Source of the DNA: CAYNTS01 sp964400495
GTDB lineage: Bacteria; Fidelibacterota; Marinisomatia; SCGC-AAA003-L08; D37C17
DNA: 26,000 nt
Assembly (NCBI GenBank): GCA_964400495.1
Contig: CAYNTS010000025.1
Span: 1-26,000 of the forward strand
Direction: 5' to 3'
The position numbers and the translations under genes were made by a program. The notes beneath the pieces were generated by a model, which had not been told where the DNA came from, searched no databases, and saw only the letters and a program-made list of their open reading frames with translations. This document shows positions 15,376 through 23,299 of this stretch, piece by piece; the first letter of the stretch is position 1; every line of letters begins with the position of its first letter.

Positions 15376-16599
15376 CTATTCTTCAATTCCTAAAATAATA
15401 TTCACCATAATTACAATATCGAGTACATTCATACTTCCATCATTGTTATAGTCAATACTACACGATAATTCATCGCTGTATAAAATGTAATTTATAACTT
15501 CAATTATATCAAGCACATTCAAAACTCCATCACCATTTGTGTCGTAAAGAGGGTCGCAATATTCAAAATATTCTGTAAATAATTCACAAAATTCTAGTGG
15601 ATCAGAACCATCCCAATTAGAATTGCAATCACCACAATCAAATCCAAATTCGTGACAATTAAATTGAGGCCCCCACCCTTCATCACAGATAGCATCTCCA
15701 AGCCAGTTCTCATATATTGCATTTGGTACACATATTAGTGTACAATCTAAATATCCATAATTGCCATTAAAATCTATGCAATCATCACCAATTTGTGGAT
15801 TAGATTCATTACATTCTCCAAAATAATCAATGCCCATAAATGACATATAATTCGCTTCGCAGGGGTTGGAATAATTGTTTCCATCACAACCACATACAGG
15901 TATATAACTCTCATTACAGAGGTAGTCTGTTTGTTCTACACAAAATCCAGGAGACTCTAACATATTGCAATCAATAGTACTTGAAATACAGAGAGAAGAA
16001 TTTGGACAATCATCATCCGAGTAACATGTTGGTGGTTCATTGCATTCTACTTCAATTCCATCAACAAAATAATGTGCGAAACATCCATCGCAATAATCGG
16101 CAACACATTCTGCATTTGGATAATTATCACATGTGGTAACCTCACATGGATCAACATAACACATTACATCATATAAACAGTTACATGAATTTGTACCCAA
16201 GCACGGTGTTGAATCATAATTGCAAGATTCTGGATCTTCACACGAAGGGTATTGGACATTTAAATTGAGTATTATTACATCAGTTAGTGCTGTTTCGTCT
16301 ATCCAAAAATTAAAATCTACAATCCCTACAATAATTTGATAATTACCAGTTATTAATGGTATACCAGAAATAATGACATCATTTGACCAATATTCGTTCA
16401 TTTCGATTTCAACTTGAACCCAACTTGGTGATTCAATGACTACCATCCCTTGTTCGTCACCACCTGCACCATTGAAAACATTTTCATAATATTCAATATG
16501 TCTAAATGCATTTGGACACTGTATATTTGTTGTATTCACTTGTGAAAAGGCAAGTTGAATTACGCAAATAAATAAAATACTTTTAATGATTGATTTCAT
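15376..16599 (-). CDS. Secreted Cys-rich modular protein: Kazal-like, LNR-like, dockerin-like domains
   Basis: A 407-residue exported protein with a signal peptide at 1-19 (cut after A-F-S). Residues about 30-118 look like an Ig/cadherin-like beta domain. Then comes C-E-D-P-E-S-C-N-Y-D (120-129), a form of the short Cys repeat common in marine FCB surface proteins, and a segment C-D-N-Y-P-N-A-E-C at 157-165. A Kazal-type module spans 228-263 (I-P-V-C-G-C-D-G, Y-S-N-P-C, G-E-C), an LNR-like module about 274-325, and two dockerin-like repeats 353-404. The first of these has D-T-N-G-D-G-V-L-N-V-L-D, a proper calcium-loop pattern. AGGAG stands 6 bases before the ATG. It is 14 bases upstream of its sister gene and shares its layout. 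Domain calls are from motifs; function unknown. Confidence 0.8.
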   Translation of the reverse strand: MKSIIKSILFICVIQLAFSQVNTTNIQCPNAFRHIEYYENVFNGAGGDEQGMVVIESPSWVQVEIEMNEYWSNDVIISGIPLITGNYQIIVGIVDFNFWIDETALTDVIILNLNVQYPSCEDPESCNYDSTPCLGTNSCNCLYDVMCYVDPCEVTTCDNYPNAECVADYCDGCFAHYFVDGIEVECNEPPTCYSDDDCPNSSLCISSTIDCNMLESPGFCVEQTDYLCNESYIPVCGCDGNNYSNPCEANYMSFMGIDYFGECNESNPQIGDDCIDFNGNYGYLDCTLICVPNAIYENWLGDAICDEGWGPQFNCHEFGFDCGDCNSNWDGSDPLEFCELFTEYFEYCDPLYDTNGDGVLNVLDIIEVINYILYSDELSCSIDYNNDGSMNVLDIVIMVNIILGIEE

Positions 16600-16619
16600 A
16601 GGTTGCTCCTTTTGTAAAG

Positions 16620-16627
16620 CAAAGGTA
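16620..16627 (-). promoter_or_regulatory. Candidate -7 box (TACCTTTG) for the secreted-protein operon
   Basis: Minus-strand TACCTTTG matches TAnnTTTG and lies about 20 bases before the ATG at 16599, giving a very short leader that still holds the AGGAG ribosome site. No TTTG -33 element is present at the usual distance, so confidence is limited. Confidence 0.35.
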
Positions 16628-16741
16628 AAATTTGAACAGAAATAGTTAATTTAAAAATTAATTGATAAGGATTAGTGCAAAAATAACAATGATGTGGCAT
16701 AATCACCCCTAATTATTCTATATAATTTACATCAAATAATT

Positions 16742-16766
16742 TTTACATTTTGTAACAATTTGTAAA
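16742..16766. repeat. Inverted repeat TTTACA-N13-TGTAAA
   Basis: Six-base arms TTTACA and TGTAAA flank a 13-base centre with a TTTTGTAACAATTT core, about 145 bases upstream of the secreted-protein operon. It could be a regulator site. A+T richness makes chance symmetry quite possible. Confidence 0.25.
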
Positions 16767-16910
16767 TGGTAATTAGTATTTTGAAGACAATCTAGTTAAT
16801 AATGCAAAATGCACATATTAAAATGTAGTCTTCGCAATCAAAATATTAGTTAAGGGGTATAAATTTGAAGATTCAGTGATTCAAAAATTTGGTATAAATA
16901 ATCAAAATGT

Positions 16911-17780
16911 TTAGCGTACTTTCCCTGACCACCCCATTTTAGTATGAAGTGTATTGAAATATGTTTTAAATGGAAGTTTAACAAGCTTTGCAATTTTATC
17001 TGACTTTTTAATACGAATAATATCAGTGTGATTTAACGGTACATACACTTGTCCGTCTGTTGTGAATGCAATTCCTATATGTTCTTCAGGAAATTGAATC
17101 TTAATGATGGAGTCACCACTTAAAACAATAGGTCTTGCTGATAAACTGTGAGGAGAAATAGGTGTTATGGTAACTGTATTTAAAGATGGGTGAACTATTG
17201 GTCCTCCAGCAGATAATGAATACGCTGTTGAACCAATTGGGGTTGCAAAAATCACGCCATCACTTTCATAAGTATTCACATATTTATCGGACACTGCAAC
17301 TTCTGTTTTTAAAATCCGTGCTGAATTTCCATGATCTACAACAAAATCATTCATTGCTGTAAACGACTGTTCTTTTCCGTCCGCACCTGTTACAGTAGCA
17401 TCAATCAACATATGCTCTGAAATGTCATATTTCCCATCAACAATATGCTTCAAACCATCTCGTAAATTATCAAGAGTGCATTCTGCTAAAAAACCAAGTC
17501 CCCCAATATGAATACCTAAAATAGGAATAGAATGCCCATTTAATTTGCGAACTGTTGAAAGGATGGTTCCATCACCTCCAATTGAAAGTAAAATATCACA
17601 GTTTTTGGCAAGATTTTCTAATGGGGATATGTGAATTTCACTTGATAGTGCATTCGTATCAATTAACACTTCTGATGCAAGACATAATTGATGTCCTAAT
17701 TGGTTCAGTTCATCAAAAACAATAGACACAATTTTAGGAAACTCTGTTTTAGTAAAATTCCCGGTACAACCAAATTTCAT
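16911..17780 (-). CDS. nadK: NAD kinase
   Basis: Cytoplasmic enzyme that phosphorylates NAD to NADP using ATP or polyphosphate. The 289 residues are typical. The active-site G-G-D-G-T is at 68-72 with Asp70. H-I-G-G-L-G-F-L-A-E (91-100) follows, and the substrate loop reads M-N-D-F-V-V-D-H-G (143-151), with Asp145 where most family members have Glu. The glycine-rich signature S-D-G-V-I-F-A-T-P-I-G-S-T-A-Y-S-L-S-A-G-G-P is complete, and Gly/Ser contacts lie in S-A-R-P-I-V-L. The ATG overlaps the xseB stop in an ATGA overlap, so translation is probably coupled. It is the last gene of the long serS cluster. Confidence 0.95.
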   Translation of the reverse strand: MKFGCTGNFTKTEFPKIVSIVFDELNQLGHQLCLASEVLIDTNALSSEIHISPLENLAKNCDILLSIGGDGTILSTVRKLNGHSIPILGIHIGGLGFLAECTLDNLRDGLKHIVDGKYDISEHMLIDATVTGADGKEQSFTAMNDFVVDHGNSARILKTEVAVSDKYVNTYESDGVIFATPIGSTAYSLSAGGPIVHPSLNTVTITPISPHSLSARPIVLSGDSIIKIQFPEEHIGIAFTTDGQVYVPLNHTDIIRIKKSDKIAKLVKLPFKTYFNTLHTKMGWSGKVR

Positions 17781-18007
17781 GAATCAACTCCAGGTGTTAT
17801 TTCTAAACCATCATGCGTACGAATGAGCGTAGAGATACGTTCTTCTGCATCTTGTAACTGAGCTTTGCAGAATTTACTCAACACCATACCTTCTTCAAAA
17901 ATAGTCATCATTTGATCTAGTGGTAGATTATCTTCTTCTAACATCTTCATGATTTCGTTTAAGCGTTCTAAAGCATTTTCAAATGTTTGTTTCTTATTGC
18001 TTGTCAT
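17777..18007 (-). CDS. xseB: Exodeoxyribonuclease VII small subunit
   Basis: Small helical subunit that binds the C-terminal helices of XseA to make exonuclease VII, which degrades single-stranded DNA to oligonucleotides. The family signature is complete: F-E-x-A-L-E-R-L-N-E-I, then L-E-E-D-N-L-P-L-D and F-E-E-G-M-x-L-x-x-x-C. I place the start at the ATG at 18007 (76 residues) because GGAG stands 6 bases before it. A TTG four codons upstream would give 80 residues but has no ribosome site. The gene overlaps the end of xseA by 14 bases and the start of nadK by 3. Confidence 0.92.
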   Translation of the reverse strand: MTSNKKQTFENALERLNEIMKMLEEDNLPLDQMMTIFEEGMVLSKFCKAQLQDAEERISTLIRTHDGLEITPGVDS

Positions 18008-19214
18008 GTATTTCTCCAACTGAAATTACTTCTGTTTCTATATTCCCATCAAGAACTTGGACAGATAATTTATCTTTTTCATTAATGTGCTTAATACTTG
18101 AAATATTTTTACCTTCACTATTTGAAACCATTGCATATCCACGTTTAAATACTTCTTTTGGGTTTAAGTTAAGAATGTTTCGTTCTGATGATTTAATTTG
18201 AGCCTGCTTTATTTGCAAATATGTTTTAACAGAAGATGAAATAAGTTTTTCAAAACGATTTACATTTTCTATTTGAGATTGCAAAAAGGATTTTGGTTGA
18301 TGAAAGCCGTGTCGAAGTAACAAATTTTCTATAATTTCAAACCGTTTAAATATGTAAGCATTGCTTGAAGCTTGAAATTTATCTTCGATTTCATCTAGAT
18401 ATTGGAGCAAATCATCTCTTTGGGGTACTGAAACCTCAGCACCAGCTGATGGCGTAGGTGCTCTATGGTCTGCAACAAAATCTGAAATTGTATAATCAGT
18501 TTCGTGACCAACAGCAGAAATTATTGGAATGGTTGAATTAAAGATTGCACGTACAACTATCTCATCATTAAAGCACCATAAGTCTTCCATAGACCCACCA
18601 CCACGTGCAACAATAATTGTATCAATATTACCCAGTTTATTTAACTCACTAATTGCATTGGAAATTTCATTAATTGCATTATCACCTTGCACTGAAGAGG
18701 GACATAAAATCAATTTAACATGGGGTGCCCTACGAGAACATACATTTATTATATCTCTCAAAACAGCACCACTAGATGAAGTAACTAATCCAATTCGTTT
18801 TGGAAATTGAGGGATTGCTTGTTTATGTGCTGTGTCAAACAATCCTTCGTTCTCTAATTTATTCTTTAGCTTATTGAATTTCAACCAAAGTTCACCTTCT
18901 CCAGCAGGATACATACTTTCAACATTTATTTGATATTTACCTCGGGGAACATACAGAGATACATTTCCATGGACAATTACTTTATTTCCAGTAGATGGAG
19001 TAAAAGCTAAATTTGTGCTATTGTATTGCAACATTACTGCAGATAATTCACTGTTTTCATCTTTGAGGGTAAAATAAATATGTCCAGAGGGGTATTTTTT
19101 CAAACCTGATATTTCACCCTTAATCCAAACATGTGAAAAATGTTGGTCAAGATTAGTCTTAACTTGGTTATTTACTTGAGTAACTGATAATATATTAGGT
19201 TTTATATTTTTCAT
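17994..19214 (-). CDS. xseA: Exodeoxyribonuclease VII large subunit
   Basis: Catalytic subunit of exonuclease VII. The N-terminal OB-fold (about 7-100) has V-W-I-K-G-E-I-S-G and the G-H-I-Y-F-T-L-K-D strand. The catalytic domain has P-x-R-I-G-L-V-T-S-S-S-G-A-V-L-R-D, the A-R-G-G-G-S-M-E-D-L-W-C-F-N-D-E block and A-V-G-H-E-T-D-Y-T-I-S-D with D-H-R-A-P-T-P-S-A. A coiled-coil region that binds XseB subunits spans about 275-370. At 406 residues it is a little shorter than the E. coli form. No ribosome site is visible; the ATG lies only 12 bases after a perfect hairpin. Confidence 0.95.
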   Translation of the reverse strand: MKNIKPNILSVTQVNNQVKTNLDQHFSHVWIKGEISGLKKYPSGHIYFTLKDENSELSAVMLQYNSTNLAFTPSTGNKVIVHGNVSLYVPRGKYQINVESMYPAGEGELWLKFNKLKNKLENEGLFDTAHKQAIPQFPKRIGLVTSSSGAVLRDIINVCSRRAPHVKLILCPSSVQGDNAINEISNAISELNKLGNIDTIIVARGGGSMEDLWCFNDEIVVRAIFNSTIPIISAVGHETDYTISDFVADHRAPTPSAGAEVSVPQRDDLLQYLDEIEDKFQASSNAYIFKRFEIIENLLLRHGFHQPKSFLQSQIENVNRFEKLISSSVKTYLQIKQAQIKSSERNILNLNPKEVFKRGYAMVSNSEGKNISSIKHINEKDKLSVQVLDGNIETEVISVGEIHDKQ

Positions 19215-19226
19215 AAATAGAAAAGA

Positions 19227-19262
19227 ATTTAGCCGTAAATTCCTTGAAACTTACGGCTAAAT
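19227..19262 (-). terminator. Perfect 12-bp hairpin between the small basic protein gene and xseA
   Basis: ATTTAGCCGTAA at 19227-19238 and TTACGGCTAAAT at 19251-19262 pair perfectly over 12 bp around a 12-base loop. On the minus strand the stem is followed by the pyrimidine-rich TTCTTTTCTATTT that runs into the xseA start. This fits an intrinsic terminator for the serS-HU-small protein transcript, leaky or regulated since xseA follows at once, or a structure in the xseA leader. Confidence 0.6.
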
Positions 19263-19297
19263 TACGAATATATTTCATCGGATTTACCGACTAAAAT

Positions 19298-19393
19298 TTA
19301 TTTATTTTTTTTCTTATGACGATTAGCACGTAAACGTTTTTTACGTTTATGAGTATTCATCTTTCTTTTCTTGCGTTTTTTACCGCAGGGCAT
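19298..19393 (-). CDS. 31-residue COX24/AURKAIP1-type basic protein (bS22-like)
   Basis: A very small, highly basic protein, MPCGKKRKKRK at its start followed by THKRKKRLRANRHKKK. This matches the short proteins annotated in Bacteroidetes as AURKAIP1/COX24-domain, related to mitochondrial mS38 and to bacterial bS22-type ribosomal proteins, so a place on the small ribosomal subunit is likely. AAGGAG stands 5 bases before the ATG, one of the best ribosome sites in the window. It lies 9 bases downstream of the HU gene and before the hairpin. Over half the residues are Lys or Arg. Gene reality is secure; the ribosomal role is inferred from the family. Confidence 0.85.
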   Translation of the reverse strand: MPCGKKRKKRKMNTHKRKKRLRANRHKKKNK

Positions 19394-19402
19394 AAACTCT
19401 CC

Positions 19403-19696
19403 TTAAAATCCTCTTAACATTGATTTATTTACAACTTCTTTTAATAATTTGGACACCTTAAATCCTGGGACAAACCGTTCTTTTAATCGTACTACTTCTC
19501 GCGTAGCAGGATTGCGAGCATCCCGAGCAGGTTTTTGTTTTACAATAAAACTACCAAATCCTCTAATGTCGACTCGTTCACCGTGTTTCAATGCATCAAC
19601 AATACTCTGCAATACACCTTCTAACACAGCTTCCGTTTCTACTTTGGTCAAACCTGTTGCGGTTGACACTTGATTTATAATATCTGCTTTTGTCAT
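19403..19696 (-). CDS. HU/IHF-family nucleoid DNA-binding protein
   Basis: Small dimeric histone-like protein that bends and compacts DNA. The start is taken at the ATG at 19696 (97 residues), because M-T-K-A-D-I-I-N-Q is the canonical HU N-terminus. An in-frame extension to 19780 would add 28 unrelated residues inside sppA. The beta-arm region has R-G-F-G-S-F and the DNA-contacting R-D-A-R-N-P-A-T-R-E, followed by V-P-G-F-K-V-S-K-L-L. The C-terminus is a few residues longer than E. coli HU. It begins 1 base after the sppA stop. HU versus IHF cannot be decided from motifs. Confidence 0.92.
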   Translation of the reverse strand: MTKADIINQVSTATGLTKVETEAVLEGVLQSIVDALKHGERVDIRGFGSFIVKQKPARDARNPATREVVRLKERFVPGFKVSKLLKEVVNKSMLRGF

Positions 19697-19697
19697 A

Positions 19698-20570
19698 TTA
19701 TTTACCCGTGTAATATAATCTAAATTGGGGTATAGGATATAATAGGAAATTTGAAAAAGGTGAGGTAATTTTTGAATCACCTAAAATATACTTTAAAATT
19801 CCTGTTTCAGGTTCTTTTGGGTAAATTAGTTTGGAGACATCTTGAATATCTGCCATTACCTTAGCTATTTTAATTGCGTCTTCAAATGTTCCTATACTAT
19901 CAATTAATTTGTTTTTAACAGCCATTTCACCCGTAAATACTTCCCCCGTAGCTAAACTCACAACATAATTAATATCTAAATTTCGTTCTTCAGCAACAGC
20001 ACGTGTAAATTGCTCATACATATTATCTACAACCGCTTGAAAATATTCTGCATCTTCTTTGGTAGGTTTGCGGAATGTAGATCCTGCATCTTTTAACGAA
20101 CCACTGCGGATAGTTTCATAGCCTAATCCTATTTTATCAATTAACTCTTTTGCAACAGGGTAACTCATAATTACTCCAATGGAACCAGTTATTGACCCAG
20201 AATTTGCTATAATTGTATCTGCTCCAATAGCAATATAATACCCTCCTGATGCTGCAACTCCTCCAATAGATGCAATTACTGGAATTTTGTATTGATTTCT
20301 GACGGATTTTACCTTTTCAAATATTTCCTGACTTGCTGCCACACCACCTCCGGGTGTATTGATCCGAACAATTAGAGCTTCTACTCCCTCATCTTTTACC
20401 AAGTAATTAATATCATCTATTGTAGATTTCGAATCAACAATTGGCAATACAATTTCAACCACACCAATTTTAGATGATCTATCCAACATTTCCGAAGATG
20501 AAAATTTTGTTACAATAATTATTGCAACCAGTATTCCTAAAATAATATATGATTTTTTTCGTTTATGCAT
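19698..20570 (-). CDS. sppA: Signal peptide peptidase SppA (36K type)
   Basis: Membrane-bound serine protease that degrades signal peptides left after secretion. It has 290 residues with one N-terminal membrane anchor (7-22). The protease domain carries I-N-T-P-G-G-G (70-76), the nucleophile Ser108 in A-A-S-G-G-Y-Y, and the general base Lys160 in G-S-L-K-D-A-G, a Ser/Lys dyad typical of SppA. G-S-I-T-G-S-I-G-V (125-133) is the oligomer/active-site loop. The single-domain length fits the short SppA of most bacteria, not the double-length E. coli form. The start overlaps the lytic transglycosylase stop by 8 bases. Confidence 0.94.
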   Translation of the reverse strand: MHKRKKSYIILGILVAIIIVTKFSSSEMLDRSSKIGVVEIVLPIVDSKSTIDDINYLVKDEGVEALIVRINTPGGGVAASQEIFEKVKSVRNQYKIPVIASIGGVAASGGYYIAIGADTIIANSGSITGSIGVIMSYPVAKELIDKIGLGYETIRSGSLKDAGSTFRKPTKEDAEYFQAVVDNMYEQFTRAVAEERNLDINYVVSLATGEVFTGEMAVKNKLIDSIGTFEDAIKIAKVMADIQDVSKLIYPKEPETGILKYILGDSKITSPFSNFLLYPIPQFRLYYTGK

Positions 20571-22230
20571 TTGTCCAGATTTTTAATTTTTGTCCTGCGT
20601 AAATTCTACTGTTGCGTAGACCATTCCATTTTTTCACTTTAGACACAGAAGTACGATATTTCATAGCAATACCACTTAAAGTATCTCCGTATTTTACTGT
20701 GTGATAAATTTTTCGAGCTTGTGAATTTGTCATAGATGATTTTCTATATTGAGCATACCCCTCAGTTGGAATTCTTAACTTTTGCCCAGGTCGAATATAT
20801 CGTGCATTATTTAATTTATTAATACTCACAATATCGTTCACCCTAACCCCATATTTTTTTGCAATCAACCATAAACTTTCACCACGTCTAACTTTGTGAT
20901 CAATAAAAACAATTTCTTCTACTTTTTCAACTTCAATATGTTGATATAATGAATCAAAAAGAGGACTTGCAGTTACTGGTAATCTAAATGAGTATGTCTC
21001 TTTTTCTTTCATTGGTGGAATAGTACCTTGTCGTAACTCCGGATTGTACATTTGCAATTCTTCAATACTAACACCAGATATCTCCGAAATAGTTTCCAAA
21101 CTTACTGACTTGTCCAAATGTTTTGTATTCCACTTTAAAGGAGATTCTTTCTGTACTCCAAATCCATATTTTTCAGGATTGTTTGCAATAAAAATAGCAG
21201 CCATTATATTTGGCACATAGTTTCGAGTTTGAGCTGGTAATCGAGTAAGTTTCCAATAGTCTCGTGTGCCTTGTCGTTTAATCACTCTACGAACACGACC
21301 CTCACCACAATTATAGGCTGCAAATGCAAGATACCAATCATCAAATTCTTTATATAAATCTTTCAAATAATGGGATGCTGCACGTGTTGATTTTTCAAAA
21401 TCTGATCGTTCATCAACCCACCAATTTTTTTTCAAACCATAATTTTTTCCAGTTGATGAAATGAATTGCCAAAGTCCTGATGCATGAGCATAGGAATATG
21501 CATTCGGATTCAACCCACTTTCAATCATTGCTAGATAAAATAGTTCTGGAGGTACCCCTTCTTCCTCAAGTATTGGTAATACAATAGCTTTGTATTTGTC
21601 CATACGTTTCAACCAATTTTCTACACTTTTTCGACCTTGATTTTTGAAAAATTTTAAAATACTCGCAACTTTTTGATTATATGTAATTGGTATATGTCCC
21701 GGAATTATCTCAACTGTTTCTTCTACATATTCTAAATCTTCTAGGTTTTGACTATAAATATATTTATCTAATTTATCTCTAAATATTGTAACAGAGAGCC
21801 CAGTTTCAACTTTGTCTATTGTTATAGCTTCATTTTCATAGTAATCAACCGATGCTTTTAAAAGTCTATTAAATTCAAGATGTTGAAACTCATCATTATG
21901 ACTTATAGCATCTACAGCGGCTAATGCTTCAAACAATATATCAAATTGATAAGTTGCTTCAAGTGTATCACCAGTTAAGTCAGAAATAATTGCTTCTGCA
22001 TAAATCATTTTTGCTTCAGTCAATTGTGCATCAAAAATATCTGAATCTGAATCAAATTCTAAAGTATCTAAACCTGTTGAAGTTATCGTTATTTCTGGCT
22101 CAACATCTGAATCGATTATTTCTGGGGATGTCTCAATTGCTTGTTGTAATTGTATATTATCACTTTGGGCAATAAGTATGCTTGCACATACACAAAAATA
22201 GAATACTTTAATCAAATTAAATCCTTTCAT
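20563..22230 (-). CDS. LysM-containing lytic transglycosylase (MltD-like)
   Basis: Exported enzyme that cleaves peptidoglycan glycan strands, forming 1,6-anhydroMurNAc ends. The signal peptide is within 1-21. An acidic region spans about 25-110. The SLT domain (about 215-345) has the catalytic Glu237 in I-E-S-G-L-N-P, G-L-W-Q-F, and A-A-Y-N-C-G-E-G. Two clear LysM modules bind glycan (about 444-487 and 508-551, each ending P-G-Q-K-L or A-G-Q-K-L), and a degenerate one may span 374-418. The ATG at 22230 lies inside the upstream gene. AAAGGA followed by TTG at 22215, 1 base after that gene's stop, is an equally good start and gives a cleaner signal peptide. It overlaps sppA by 8 bases. It feeds the same recycling route as murQ. 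Confidence 0.92.
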   Translation of the reverse strand: MKGFNLIKVFYFCVCASILIAQSDNIQLQQAIETSPEIIDSDVEPEITITSTGLDTLEFDSDSDIFDAQLTEAKMIYAEAIISDLTGDTLEATYQFDILFEALAAVDAISHNDEFQHLEFNRLLKASVDYYENEAITIDKVETGLSVTIFRDKLDKYIYSQNLEDLEYVEETVEIIPGHIPITYNQKVASILKFFKNQGRKSVENWLKRMDKYKAIVLPILEEEGVPPELFYLAMIESGLNPNAYSYAHASGLWQFISSTGKNYGLKKNWWVDERSDFEKSTRAASHYLKDLYKEFDDWYLAFAAYNCGEGRVRRVIKRQGTRDYWKLTRLPAQTRNYVPNIMAAIFIANNPEKYGFGVQKESPLKWNTKHLDKSVSLETISEISGVSIEELQMYNPELRQGTIPPMKEKETYSFRLPVTASPLFDSLYQHIEVEKVEEIVFIDHKVRRGESLWLIAKKYGVRVNDIVSINKLNNARYIRPGQKLRIPTEGYAQYRKSSMTNSQARKIYHTVKYGDTLSGIAMKYRTSVSKVKKWNGLRNSRIYAGQKLKIWTNA

Positions 22231-23299
22231 ACACGGTTTTCTTAATTATAGGACAATGATCACAGGATTGGGTATTACATAATTCATTCATTAAAAATAG
22301 TAATCCTTGTTGGACACCAAATGAAATTGAAATATCAGCATCCCATTGCTTTAATAATTGCTTACACTTTCCGTATGATTGTGTGGGTAATTGAAACCAC
22401 TCATTAAATAGTAATTTATTAGTTGTTTGTTGCTGTAATGGAAGAATTAGATTCCCCATTATTTCAATTAGAAATTGCTTACCTGGAACACTATAGTCTT
22501 TTGAGACTGATTTATTAAATTCTAAAAGTTCTTTTAATGATGTAGGATAAGACCTTGCATTTAAGATATCATTTAAAAGGATTGTTAAAATTGGTATTCT
22601 TGATGAAGGTTGTGATGCTGGGTATCTGCATCCCATTTTCCATGGTGAAGAAGCAAACATTTCGATTAATTTATCAATTAACACATTAATAGATAATACT
22701 TTGTAATGTGTGAGAAAATACGAAGATAATTTATTTTTGATTGATGTATTTCCCTGAACATCAAGCAAATGAAACATTCTTTGGACTATTATTTCAGAAT
22801 CAAGATTTCTGAAATAATTTTTATGCATTTCCCAACGTAATTCCGCAAACGATTCAATAATTTCAAACATACTTTCTGAAGAGGTATCTTTAGAAATATG
22901 TACACAACATTTATTTTTTATAGGCTGTGTAGCAATCTTAATTGTTGGAATTTCTCTGCCTAAATTATCAATCACTTTATGTGTTCTGCCAGAAGAAATT
23001 ACATGTAAAATAACACAAGAGTACTGAGGGTCAATATGATGTTTATGATTATACCAATCATTACAGGATACATGAATTTCAACATCTCCAATAATCAGAG
23101 AATTATTTATCATAATTTTGGCATTTTTATAATCAGGACCCGATACGTAATTGCGTTTTCCTGTATGAATAATTTCAACTCTATTGCCATTTTCAATAAA
23201 TTGATTACCTATTTGATTTTCCCAAGAGTAGTACACATTTTGTTCGTCATTAATACGATTTTTATTAACTGTTTCTTGCATTTTTGAATACATAATCAT
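22217..23299 (-). CDS. DUF2851-family protein
   Basis: A 360-residue cytoplasmic protein of a family known mostly from Bacteroidetes and relatives, with no proven function. The family block is clear in the first third: V-E-I-I-H-T-G-K-R-N, G-P-D-Y-K-N-A-K-I-M-I, G-D-V-E-I-H-V, D-W-Y-N-H-K-H and V-I-L-H-V-I. The D/E/H pattern around 55-105 looks nuclease-like (PD-(D/E)xK-like), which is inference. The C-terminus carries Cys residues in C-N-T-Q-S-C-D-H-C-P-I, possibly a metal or Fe-S site. The ATG overlaps the plsC stop by 1 base (TAATG), implying coupling; in-frame ATGs 2 and 6 codons later are alternatives. Confidence 0.82.
   Translation of the reverse strand: MIMYSKMQETVNKNRINDEQNVYYSWENQIGNQFIENGNRVEIIHTGKRNYVSGPDYKNAKIMINNSLIIGDVEIHVSCNDWYNHKHHIDPQYSCVILHVISSGRTHKVIDNLGREIPTIKIATQPIKNKCCVHISKDTSSESMFEIIESFAELRWEMHKNYFRNLDSEIIVQRMFHLLDVQGNTSIKNKLSSYFLTHYKVLSINVLIDKLIEMFASSPWKMGCRYPASQPSSRIPILTILLNDILNARSYPTSLKELLEFNKSVSKDYSVPGKQFLIEIMGNLILPLQQQTTNKLLFNEWFQLPTQSYGKCKQLLKQWDADISISFGVQQGLLFLMNELCNTQSCDHCPIIKKTVYERI

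Larger units (their letters stand above)
16600..16910. other. 311-base intergenic region downstream of nadK
   Basis: This is the longest non-coding gap, and very A+T-rich. Next to the secreted-protein gene it holds a good AGGAG site and, on the minus strand at 16627-16620, TACCTTTG, an exact TAnnTTTG match. At 16742-16766 the arms TTTACA and TGTAAA flank a GTAAC core. At 16792-16836 GAAGAC and GTCTTC form a widely spaced inverted repeat. Near 16860-16905 AAATTTGAA and TTCAAAAATTT could fold with a bulge just after nadK. No ORF, tRNA or recognised riboswitch was seen. Confidence 0.45.

Noticed and set aside
19697..19780. N-terminal extension of the HU protein to 19780
   Set aside because: The added 28 residues do not match HU and lie within the sppA coding region, whereas M-T-K-A-D-I-I-N-Q at 19696 is the canonical start.
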